From: Siphonodentalium dalli
Lineage: Eukaryota > Mollusca > Scaphopoda > Gadilida > Siphonodentaliidae
Assembly: GCA_032622095.1 (NCBI GenBank)
Contig: CP136067.1
Location: forward strand, 46,483,549 to 46,547,548
DNA: 64,000 nt
Reading direction: 5' to 3'
In this document: in pieces, positions 20,408 through 30,677 of the stretch
Layout: each line of letters begins with the position of its first letter
How positions within the stretch are numbered: position 1 is the first letter of the stretch
The notes under the pieces: model-generated
Seen by the model: only the letters and a program-made list of their open reading frames with translations
Database searches by the model: none
What the model was told of the DNA's origin: nothing
Position numbers and translations under genes: made by a program

Positions 20408-21230
20408 ATGAACATAAATCTTAATTTCAAAAGTGGCCTGTCCATTGCGAAACGGCAGCGTCCAGAATCGACAATCAAATATAATATTCTGTAAACAGCG
20501 TCCGAAGTATAGTCCTAGCACAACTCCATGATATTATATGAATATTCAGTTGATTGCAACAATACCGTTTTTGCGTTTCTAACTTTTCCAAATTGTCGAA
20601 ATAGATTAGCAAAGTAACTTGAATTCGCCATTAAGAAAACAAATGAGAAACACGTGGACTTGTTTACGTCTTTTGCCCTCAAGGTTTTTTGTACAGTAAA
20701 TATAAAAATTACCCCCCTTGATGTGCTGTTAGCCCCACACTCAAATCAGCATAGAATCACATATGGCAGCTAAATGGTTGATTAAGATTGGGATACAATT
20801 AATGCTAAAAAAAGAAAAAATACAATGCCACCATGGAAATATTATACCTGGATGAATATTGATCCAAGGTGGTGAAATAATCAACCTGGCATTTAATGGG
20901 GGTATGTTTGAAAATTTGATGATGATTTTTTGTGCGGAATTAGGGTAGTATCAAACGCGGTAAATTTGAAGATGGAAAAAGCACATGGACCTAATAATTT
21001 TTTTAGGCCATATTGGGTCCAAAGAGTCATTCTTCAAAATTTACTAGATTAGAAAATTCCAGCATTCACAAGGAATGGAGAATAGGCCTGGACATTAACA
21101 CTGTCGCCTATGGAGAATAATTGGTGTACTGTACATAACCTATATAGGTCCTATAGTGATTTTGGACTCTGTGAGAGTTCCACAATATTTTGCCGTTCCC
21201 AGTTTTTTCTAGCACCCATATGTATTCAAA
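20408..21230. other. Unit 3' flank, nothing recognised
   Basis: Shared by all units with few differences. No exon or repeat family recognised. Confidence 0.35.
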
Positions 21231-21428
21231 ATGACTTCTTTAAATAATACGGACGGATTTTGGGCAGAATACGTTGCATATCTAGATTTTAAATGCACAA
21301 CTGACATGGATAGTGGCTGTAAATTATGGGGTGGGGCCAACACTCGATTCGGCGTCAATTCAACCCTTGTGAGGCCTTCTAAAATTATGTCTTCACTTCC
21401 CAGTTATGCCACAGGGCGTGGATTATGA
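21231..21428 (+). CDS. Candidate ORF, 65 codons (unit 1)
   Basis: It starts MTSLNNTDGFWAEYVAYLDF and contains CKLWGGANTRFG. The frame is open in all four units; the only indel seen is an in-frame 3-bp insertion in unit 2. I do not recognise the protein and there is no independent splice evidence. High identity of the units makes conserved openness weak evidence of selection. Confidence 0.2.
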   Translation: MTSLNNTDGFWAEYVAYLDFKCTTDMDSGCKLWGGANTRFGVNSTLVRPSKIMSSLPSYATGRGL

Positions 21429-21679
21429 GTAGATATTTATTGGAAGTCAATATATATTTTGTATTGCCCGGGAACAATACTTTTGAGTTAATTTCATCGA
21501 TTGTCTTACGATTCCGTTTTCGAGGCATCGTTACGCGCTATGCAAATAACGTACTTCCAGTAAATCGTATTTCTTGTATTTGGAGTAAATCAGACGTCGT
21601 GTATTACGCCCGTCATGAGTTAGATCTCGATCTAGGTCAATCATGCTGTAAACTTGTCCCGTGTCGGGAGGGCTTGTCT

Positions 21680-21696
21680 GGGGGGGGGGGGGGGGG
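21680..21696 (+). repeat. Poly-G tract (17 bp)
   Basis: Uninterrupted G run whose length differs between units: 17 here, 15 at 34060, 16 at 49244, 15 at 60247. It marks a slippage-prone site. Confidence 0.8.
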
Positions 21697-21927
21697 TGTA
21701 AAATACCTAGACATGTAAATGTCTACCCCTGTGCGTGTCACAATATCAGGAATATGGGGAGGGTCAGCTGCCAGAAGGCCGCGTCGTGTTTGGGGTGCGA
21801 TCCTTCATGTATCGTCACACAGGTCACCTGACGGATTGAGTAGAGTTTTGGTAAACCTCATTTTTGAACTTTAACCCTTTTACCTTCATGATACTTACTA
21901 TAGGAATGCTCCAATTTTGCATTTGGT

Positions 21928-22284
21928 TTATCTGTATGTGGAACTAGTATATATGTGTTTTTTATATTGTTTTTCCTCTTGATACTGACCATACAAATCA
22001 TACAGAGTCTTTCGCCTTTCAACTCTGGCTTTCTTAGTTTTCAGCTGTTTTTTAAATTTTTTCAAGTACTCATCTGATTCCTTCATATTTTGCAGTGATT
22101 TTCCAACTTTACTGAGCGGTGATATTGGACAGTCCATATCCTGGCATAGATCATCAATGGAACCGGCAGTGCCAAGGTTAACATAATGACAGCTGGAAAC
22201 ATTTTCAGGTGTTGATGTAAGAAAGGCTCTATTAAAGGCTTCCACCTTCTGCATATTTGTATTTCGCTTGGTACTCTCCAACAT
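21928..22284 (-). CDS. Unidentified protein-like ORF, 118 codons (unit 1)
   Basis: The product starts MLESTKRNTNMQKVEAFNRA, has an acidic middle (SIDDLCQDMDCPIS) and a strongly charged Lys/Glu-rich second half (SDEYLKKFKKQLKTKKARVE) that looks helical or coiled-coil. I do not recognise the family. The context GACCAGCCATG is a fair Kozak site and TATAAAT lies about 25 bases upstream. A possible donor (TATG|GTCAGT) falls inside the last 25 codons, so this may be a first exon. The 38-bp satellite starts about 40 bp upstream of its ATG in every unit. Substitutions between units mostly keep the frame; unit 3 is broken by an extra T. Confidence 0.4.
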   Translation of the reverse strand: MLESTKRNTNMQKVEAFNRAFLTSTPENVSSCHYVNLGTAGSIDDLCQDMDCPISPLSKVGKSLQNMKESDEYLKKFKKQLKTKKARVERRKTLYDLYGQYQEEKQYKKHIYTSSTYR

Positions 22285-22398
22285 GGCTGGTCACAGTCTG
22301 TAATTTATACAGTCGCGTAGAATTTGCAACGCACGCTGCACTAAACATGTGCCACACCCACTTATAATGCAGACTGCATCACAAAAAAGCACCAGGCC

Positions 22399-22452
22399 TA
22401 CTTATATGGGCATACCTTGCCTGAAATAAACAATAATAATAATAATAATAGC
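22399..22452 (+). mobile_element. Probable 3' end of a truncated LINE
   Basis: About 53 bp present only in unit 1: TGGGCATACCTTGCCTGAAA, then TAAAC and (AAT)n, inserted after ACTTATA. The interruption splits CTACTTATA-GCGCTCATTG, which is intact in the other three units. The short A-rich simple-repeat tail is typical of 5'-truncated CR1/L2-type insertions. Confidence 0.45.
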
Positions 22453-25439
22453 GCTCATTGCACTAAAATAGTGGCACGCCCACTTATAACGCACAATGCA
22501 CTAAAAATTGTAACGCCCACTTAAAACGCACACTGCACCAAAAAGGTGTCACGCCCACTTATAACGCACACTGCAATAAAAGGTGCCACGCCCACTTATA
22601 ACACACCTTTTTAGTGCAGTGGGCGTGACACTTTTTAGTGCATTGTGCGTTTTAAGTGGGCGTGGCACTTTTTAGTGCAATGTCCGTTATATGTGAGCAT
22701 GTCACTTTTTTTAGTGCAGCGTGCGTTATAAGTGGGCGTGCCAATATTATAGTACAGCGTGCGTTATAAGGGGGCGTGGCTGTTTTTAGTGCAGTGGGTG
22801 TTTTAAGTGGGCGTGGCACTTTTAGTGCAGCGTGTGTTATAAGTGGGCGTGGAACTTTTGCAATGCAGCGTGTATTTTAAGTGGGCGTGGCACTTTTTCA
22901 GTGCAGCGTGTGTTATAAGTGGACGTGTCATTTTTTTAGTGCAGCGTGTGTTATAAGTGAGGGTGGCACTTTTTTAGTCTTAGCGTGCGTTACAAGTGGG
23001 CGTGGCACTTTTTTAATTGCAGCTTGCGTTATAAGTGGGCGTGGTACTTTTGTATTGCAGCGTGCGTTATAAGTGGGCGTGGCGCCTTTTCAGTGCAGCG
23101 TATGTTATAAGTGGGCGTGGCACTTTTGCAATGCAATGCAGCGTGTATATTAAGTGGGCGTGTCACTTTTTCAGTGCAGCGTGTGTTATAAGTGGGCGTG
23201 TCATTTTTTTAGTGCAGCGTGTGTTATAAGAGAGCGTGGCACTTTTTCAGTGCAGCGTGTGTTATAAGTGGGCGTGGCACCATTTCAGTGCAGCGTGTGT
23301 TATAAGTGCAGAGTGTGTTATAAGTGGGCGTGGCACTTTTTTAGTGCAGCGTGTTATAAATGCAGCGAGTGTTATAAGTGGGCGTGGCACTTTTTTAGTG
23401 CAGCGTGTGTTATAAATGGGCGTGGCACATTTTCAGTGCAGAGTGTGTTATAAGTGGGCGTGGCACATTTTCAATGCAGCGTGTGTTATGAGTGGGCGTG
23501 GCATTTTTTTCAGTGCAGCGTGTGTTATAAGTAGGCGTGGCATTTTTTCAGTGCAGCGTGAGTTATAAGTGGGCGTGGCATTTTTTTAGTGCAGTGTGTG
23601 TTATAAGTGGGCGTGGCACTTTTTAGTGCAGCGTGCGTTATAAATGGGCGTGGCACTTTTTCTGTGCAACGTGTGTTATAACTGGGCGTGGTAATTTTTC
23701 AGTGCAGCGTGTGTTATAAGTGGGCGGGGTGTGGCACGTTTTTAGTGCAGCGTGGGCGTGGCCAGTGCAGCGTGTGTTATAAGTGGGCGTGGCACCTTTT
23801 CAACGCAGCGTGTGTTATAAGTGTGGCACCATTTCAGTGCAGCGTGTATTATAAGTGGGCATGACATTTTTTTAGCGCAGCGTGTGTTATAAGTGGGCTT
23901 GGCATTTTTTCAATGCAGCGTTTGTTATAAGTGGGCGTGGCACCTTTTCAGTGCAGCGTGTGTTATAAGTGCCACGCCCAATTATAACACACGATGCACT
24001 GAAAAAGTACCACACCCACTTATAACACACGCTGTAATGAAAAAGTGCCACGCACACTTATAACACACGATGCACTAAAAAGTGCCACGCCCACTTATAA
24101 CACACTCTACACTGAAAATTTGCCACGCCCACTTATAACGCACGCTGCACGTAAAAAGTGCCACGCCCACTTATAACACACGCTGCACTAAAAAAGAGCC
24201 ACGCCCTCTTATAACACACGCTGCACTAAAAAGGTGCAACGCCCTCTTAGAACACACGCTGCACTTTAAAAGTGCCACGCCCACTTATAACACACGCTGT
24301 ACTTTAAAAGTGCCACGCCCACTTATAACACACGCTGCACTTATATCACACGCCCACTTATTACACACGCTGCACTGAAAAAGTGCCACGCCCACTTATA
24401 ACACAAGCTGCACTTAAAAAGTGCCACGCCCACTTATAACACAAGCTGCACAGAAAAAGTTCCACGCCCACTTATAACGCAAACTGCACTGAAAAAGTGA
24501 CACGCCCACTTATAACACACGCTGCACTTATAACACACGCTGCACTGAAAAGGTGCCACGCCCACTTATAACACACGCTGCACTTAAAAATTGCCACGCC
24601 CACTTATAACACACGCTGCACTGAAAAAGTGCCACGCCCACTTATAACACACGCTGCACTGAAAACGTGCCACACCCACTTATAACACAAGCTGCACAGA
24701 AAAGGTGCCACGCCCACTTATAACACAAGCTGCACTGAAAAAGTGACACGCCCACTTATAACACACGCTGCACTTATATCACACGCCCACTTATTACACA
24801 CGCTGCACTGAAAAAGTGCCACGCCCACTTATAACACGAGCTGCACTGAAAAAGTGCCACGCCCACTTATAACACGCGCTGCACTTAAAAGAGTGCCACG
24901 CCCACTTATAACACACGCTGCCCTAAAAAAGTGCTACGCCCACTTATAACACACGCTGCACTTAGAAAGTGCCACGCCCACTTATAACACACGCTGTACT
25001 GAAAAAGTGCCACGCCCACTTATAACACACGCTGCACTAAAAAAGTGCCACGCCCACTTATAACACACGCTGTACAGAACAGTTGCCACGCCCACTTATA
25101 ACACGCGCTGCACTGAAAAAGTGCCACGCCCACTTATAACAAACGCTGCACTTAAAAAGTGCCACGCCAACTTATAACACACGCTGCACTGAAAAAGTTC
25201 CACGCCCACTTATAACACACGCTGCACAGAAAAAGTGCCACGCCCACTTATAACACACGCTGCACAGAAAAGGTGCCACGCCCACTTATAACACGCGCTG
25301 CACTGAAAAAGTGCCACGCCCACTTATAACACACGCTGCACTGAAAAAATGCCACGCCCACTTATAACACACGCTGCAGTAAAAAAAAAGTGCCACGCCC
25401 ACTTATAACACACGCTGCACTGAAAAAGTGCCACGCCCA

Positions 25440-27260
25440 CTTATAACACACGCTGCACAGAAAAGGTGCCACGCCCACTTATAACACGCGCTGCACTTAA
25501 AAAGTGCCACGCCCACTTATAACACACGCTGCAGTAAAAAAGTGCCACGCCCACTTATAACACACGCTGCACTGAAAAAGTGCCACGCCCACTTATAACA
25601 CACGCTGCACAGAAAAGGTGCCACGCCCACTTATAACACGCGCTGCACTGAAAAAGTGCCACGCCCACTTATAACAAACGAGGCACTTAAAAATTGACAC
25701 GCCCACTTATAACACACGCTGCACTGAAAAAGTACCACGCCCACTTATAACACACGCTGCACAGAAACGTTGCCACGCCCACTTATAACACGCGCTGCAC
25801 AGAAAAAGTGCCACGCCCACTTATAACACACGCTGCACTGAAAAAGTGCCACGCCCACTTATAACACACTCTGCACTGAAAAAGTGCCACACCCACTTAT
25901 AACACAAGCTGCACAGAAAAGGTGCCACGCCCACTTATAACACAAGCTGCACTGAAAAAGTGACACGCCCACTTATAACACACGCTGCACTTATATCACA
26001 CGCCCGCTTATTACACACGCTGCACTGAAAAAGTGCCACGCCCACTTATAACACGAGCTGCACTTAAAAGAGTGCCACGCCCACTTATAACACACGCTGC
26101 CCTGAAAAAGTGCCACGCCCACTTATAACACACGCTGCACTTAGAAAGTGCCACGCCCACTTATAACACGCGCTGCACTGAAAAAGTGCCACGCCCACTT
26201 ATAACACACGCTGCACTAAAAAAGTGCCACGCCCACTTATAACACACGCTGCACAGAAAATTTGCCACGCCCACTTATAACACGCGCTGCACTGAAAAAG
26301 TGCCACGCCCACTTATAACAAACGCTGCACTGAAAAAGTGCCACGCCCACTTATAACACACGCTGCACAGAAAAGGTGCCACGCCCACTTATAACACGCG
26401 CTGCACTTAAAAAGTGCCACGCCCACTTATAACACACGCTGCAGTAAAAAAGTGCCACGCCCACTTATAACACACGCTGCACTGAAAAAGTGCCACGCCC
26501 ACTTATAACACACGCTGCACAGAAAAGGTGCCACGCCCACTTATAACACGCGCTGCACTGAAAAAGTGCCACGCCCACTTATAACAAACGAGGCACTTAA
26601 AAATTGACACGCCCACTTATAACACACGCTGCACTGAAAAAGTACCACGCCCACTTATAACACACGCTGCACAGAAACGTTGCCACGCCCACTTATAACA
26701 CGCGCTGCACAGAAAAAGTGCCACGCCCACTTATAACACACGCTGCACTGAAAAAGTGCCACGCCCACTTATAACACACTCTGCACTGAAAAAGTGCCAC
26801 ACCCACTTATAACACAAGCTGCACAGAAAAGGTGCCACGCCCACTTATAACACAAGCTGCACTGAAAAAGTGACACGCCCACTTATAACACACGCTGCAC
26901 TTATATCACACGCCCGCTTATTACACACGCTGCACTGAAAAAGTGCCACGCCCACTTATAACACGAGCTGCACTTAAAAGAGTGCCACGCCCACTTATAA
27001 CACACGCTGCCCTGAAAAAGTGCCACGCCCACTTATAACACACGCTGCACTTAGAAAGTGCCACGCCCACTTATAACACACGCTGCACTGAAAAAGTGCC
27101 ACGCCCACTTATAACACACGCTGCACTAAAAAAGTGCCACGCCCACTTATAACACACGCTGCACAGAAAATTTGCCACGCCCACTTATAACACGCGCTGC
27201 ACTGAAAAAGTGCCACGCCCACTTATAACAAACGCTGCACTTAAAAAGTGCCACGCCAAC
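25440..27260 (+). repeat. Higher-order repeat of about 910 bp within the satellite
   Basis: The rare variant ACAAACGAGGCACTT followed by AAAAATTGACAC occurs at about 25674 and again at about 26584, 910 bases (about 24 monomers) apart, with the same order of neighbouring variant monomers on both sides. This is a recent block duplication within the array. Confidence 0.8.
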
Positions 27261-27349
27261 TTATAACACACGCTGCACTGAAAAAGTTCCACGCCCACTT
27301 ATAACACACGCTGCACAGAAAAAGTGCCACGCCCACTTATAACACACAT

Positions 27350-27472
27350 TACAGTAATGCTCGGCGAGAGCTTTCCGATGAATGGCAACAAGCCATATTT
27401 CCGACTAAATCCTGAAAAATTACCCATAATTCTGCTATGGTTAAGGAGTCGATTACTTAAAGCATTACTGTA
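27350..27472. mobile_element. TA-type MITE, unit 2 copy
   Basis: Matches 14088-14210. Its left terminus lies directly against satellite monomer sequence (CACTTATAACACACATTACAG). Confidence 0.75.
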
Positions 27473-28709
27473 CATCAAACCCAGCGCAAAAACTAAAGTA
27501 TTTAGGCAAAAAAAAATTATTTAAGTCTCGGACAATTTTTTTTCTGAATCAATGAGGGATGAGGTGAGTTTATGAGCTCAAAATACGTCAAGTTTGAATA
27601 TGGTTATGGTCCGCTCATTTTTGCCAGAGTTATGGTCCTTGTTGACTTGAAATTTGCCGATTATTTTGGTGTGTGATGATACCTTTACTTTTAGTTATCT
27701 GGTTGTTTTAAATTTAACTGGATATCTTGATATTTGGTACATGGTTCAAATTTCAGATTACAAAGGCCAAGTTTGAATTTGATCATGGTCTGATGAATTT
27801 TGACAGAGTTAAAAAAAAGCTATTCTTACAAAAAAGCCACATTTTCAGGGGACACTTGGTCGGCGATCTTTTATTAGTTCTTAATTATGTTGTTGTCAGG
27901 TCATAGTCAGTGGTTGCAAGCCTGGTTATAGTGTGTCTGTCATTTGCAGAATGAGGTCCCCAGAGGGTGAATTTAGTGACGCTATCCCGCATATGCTAAT
28001 GATTGTCTTCTTGAAATGACGACTGATAGAAAGAACATAAATGCTAATGATGTAGTACCCTATTTGTAATTGTCCCCCGAAAATTTTATTTTCGGGGGAC
28101 TATAGAAACGGGCTCCGTCCATCCGTCCGTCACACTTTTGTGTACCTTCATGGTGTATCAACTCCTCCTACAGTGTTCATCCCAGAGATTTGAAACTTCA
28201 AAATATTATTGCCCATATATTGAAGATGTGCAACATGTATATAGATGACGGAAAAATTATTTTTTGACAGAGTTATTAACCCTTTTCGACTTAGAAAATG
28301 TCAACATTTTTTATAATTTTCTGTATGAGGGTACCTTCATGGTGTAATCAACTCCTCCTACAGTTTTTATCGTAGATATTTGAAACTTCAGAGACAGAGT
28401 ATTGTTACCCACATATTGGAGATGTGGTTCATGTATATAGATGACGGAAATTTTGTTTGTTTACGGAGTTATTAACCATTTTCGACTTTTAAAAAAAGTT
28501 CTTTAACGAAGCGGCATCGACTTGCCACGTTGTCGGGGGACACTGTGGTCGGCTGACCTTTTATTCTTATCAGTAGTAGTTCATATGTGAAAAATGTCTA
28601 GTGTTATATCTTGGTGAAGTATATACTTTGTATTTTCAGATCATTCGGACCAAAGGTTGTTTTTAGGCTGCCTATGTATATAATAAACGTTCCAACACTA
28701 TTGGTGACT

Positions 28710-29054
28710 TTAACCCTTTCATGACGGGAGCTGCGCATGTGCAGCATTAAAGATCATGTGCCAGTGAATTCTCTTATATATGCGAGTCTCCCATAGGGAG
28801 CCTCGCATATATAGCTGGCTTACAAGGCCAATGTAAATATTGTTAGGCCAATGTATTCTTATATATATGCGAGTCTCCCATAGGTAACCTCGCATATATA
28901 AGAGAATGCGCTGGCTTTCAAGGCCAAGGTAAATATTGTTAGGCCAAGGTATTCTCTTGTATATGTGAGGTTCCCTATGGGAGACTCACATATAGAAAAT
29001 AATGCATAGGGTTTTCGCAACAATTCAGGAAGCTCCAATACTTGGACGGGTTAA
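28710..29054. mobile_element. TTAA-type TATGCGAG MITE, unit 2
   Basis: Orthologous copy of 15418-15762, same TTAA borders. Confidence 0.72.
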
Positions 29055-29366
29055 TAGAAGAGTACATTTCAATACCTGAGTATGCTTTAATTGTCAACGC
29101 CACAAATTAATGCAGAACATGGATATGTACATATATATAGTGGGATCACTTTCATCATCATCTTTATGCATCTTCGTCATCATTATCCCATCATCAGATC
29201 ATCGACATTGTTATCGTTAACATTAGGTACACATGCTGACATTACATGTGTGTAATGCCAGCATGTGTACATGTGGTTAATCGAATCATGTTGAGTCATC
29301 TCGTGAGTCCAGCCTCCAGAACAGTTTTGTCAGAGTTCAGAGCTTCTATGCATCTCTCTACTTCAG

Positions 29367-29446
29367 GTCTCTCAGCTGAGCAAGCAAATGCATTCCTGAT
29401 GACAATGAAGCTGAAGAAAAGATACCTGGAAGATGTGTGGACCTGA
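29367..29446 (+). pseudogene. Duplicate MTRR terminal exon, unit 2
   Basis: Same acceptor, phase, 26-residue peptide and TGA stop as 16137-16216, with a poly(A) signal at 29958. It has no penultimate exon nearby, so it is a detached exon. It could only be used by splicing from 14052 over more than 15 kb. Confidence 0.8.
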
Positions 29447-29481
29447 GATGATGGCCGTATTCATTCAGAAATAGTGTCACC

Positions 29482-29864
29482 CCTAAAATACTGGTGTGCA
29501 TCGATCCTTCTAACTAATTTAGGGGCCCAATGGGCTTTCTGGACATCATGTAGTCTGTAAAAACATCTCCATTAACCCTTTACCCAACAAACCGGCCAAA
29601 ACCGGCCAAATAAAGCTTCAACAGCCTAAAATATCTTCGGTCTGTCTCAATAAAACCATACAAATATGGATATCATTGGAACCGGCTCATTGACCACATT
29701 GTGATGGTTATAGTTATGCCCTGTGCCAATGCATTCTCTTATATATGCGAGTCGACCATAGGTCGCCTCGCATATATAAGAGAATGCATTGGCCTAAAAA
29801 ACTGGTGTGCATCGATCCTTCTAACTAATTTAGGGGCCCAATGGGCTTTCTGGACATCATGTAG
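29482..29864. repeat. Local rearrangement: 72-bp duplication around half a MITE
   Basis: A 72-bp stretch beginning CCTAAAA..ACTGGTGTGCATCG and ending GGACATCATGTAG occurs at 29482-29553 and again at 29793-29864. Between them lie 18 bp of distant flank (TCTGTAAAAACATCTCCA) and the left half of a piggyBac-like MITE (29572-29796). Both joins are at short shared words (ATGTAG/CTGTA and CCTAAAAAA). The inserted piece is most like unit 3 at 45600-45840. Confidence 0.78.
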
Positions 29865-30673
29865 ATGATATCCACGGGTTTGCTTTGGGTTGCTATCAAG
29901 GTTTTCAAAATGCCAGTCGACACTATGATTGACCCAGATTTAAGGCTCATAATGTTCAATAAATAGTTTATTGCAGTCACTAACAGGCAAAACATATACA
30001 TATTTATTACTTGCTTGTTCCTAGAATTATAGTGTTCTTGCTATTCCGTATTTCTACAAGTCTGTATGGAACATGCTTTCCATGCACATCCCATTGACGT
30101 CACATGAAGTAAATGACGTACCCATGAAACCATGAAACTATAAAATAGACGCATCATCACAAATGACAATACAAGCCCTTTATGTGCCTGAATAAACCTT
30201 GTAAGTCTTGTAAGTTTTGTTTAAATTAACTGATTCTAAGATGAATGGCGTGTAATAAACACAGAACGACACATGTTAATTTTATTGTCGACATGGAACA
30301 TAGATTAATAGATTTGTCGATACACCACTTGTGTCATCGCGGAAGGACAGAACCCGAGGCTGTGCCACTCATTCTATCCTTCCTAGCACTCATGCCATAT
30401 CAACAAACCCATTGAGACACTGTGTATATATGCAATACACAACATGACATTAACTGATATAATACATGTATAGTTGCACTTCACATTGCGTGCTGACATA
30501 CCTCACTTATCTTAAAATCTATTGCCAAATTTTTTTTCATACTTTTGTTTTTCTAAATGCCAGTTCAATAAAAATGCATACTCGTCTCATCAAGTTGGAA
30601 TTTATTAAAGGGTCCAAGGCCTTCGCAGAAGGTAAATGTACAAAAATGATGAAAGCCTGTAAAAACATCTCCA

Positions 30674-30677
30674 TTAA
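30674..30677. other. Empty TTAA target site
   Basis: CTCCATTAAGATGAACATAG here corresponds to the filled sites at 17134, 45618 and 55817. Only one TTAA is present and there is no footprint. Confidence 0.85.

Larger units (their letters stand above)
12588..27348. repeat. Segmental duplication, unit 1 (most complete)
   Basis: This is the reference unit: MITE, MTRR penultimate exon, CCGTCCGTC repeat, MTRR terminal exon, 3' flank with MITEs, 40-codon and 65-codon plus-strand ORFs, minus-strand 118-codon ORF, then satellite. Its pieces recur in the same order from 27349, 41065 and 53374. Private features include about 53 bp at 22399-22452 and an alternative sequence at about 19040-19270. Confidence 0.9.
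22327..27348. repeat. 38-bp satellite array, unit 1
   Basis: About 130 monomers of 38 bp, core CCACGCCCACTTATAACACA then CGCTGCACTGAAAAAGTG. Polarity is forward from 22327 to about 22605, reverse from there to about 23968, then forward to 27348, so about 1.36 kb is inverted and can pair with either flank. Monomers diverge most at the left and are most uniform at the right. Frequent variants (ACACGCGCTGC, ACAAGCTGC, GCACAGAAAAGG) recur in blocks. The right end passes directly into the TACAGTAATG MITE that opens unit 2. Confidence 0.95.

Noticed and set aside
21425-21718. ORF of 97 codons ending in poly-Gly after SRYLLEVNIYF
   Set aside because: Unit 3 has lost one G and the frame, the end runs into a variable G tract, and there is no homology I can name.
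22881-23453. Cys-rich repetitive proteins with CSVCYKW and SAACVISGRGTF blocks, in all four arrays
   Set aside because: 38 bp is not a multiple of 3, so a 38-residue periodic peptide appears automatically from a stop-poor strand of the satellite. Starts, stops and frames change at each indel. The CxxC look is accidental.
22327-27348. CRISPR-like array of about 38-bp repeats
   Set aside because: Repeats are directly adjacent with no unique spacers, the host is eukaryotic, and the polarity switches; it is a satellite.
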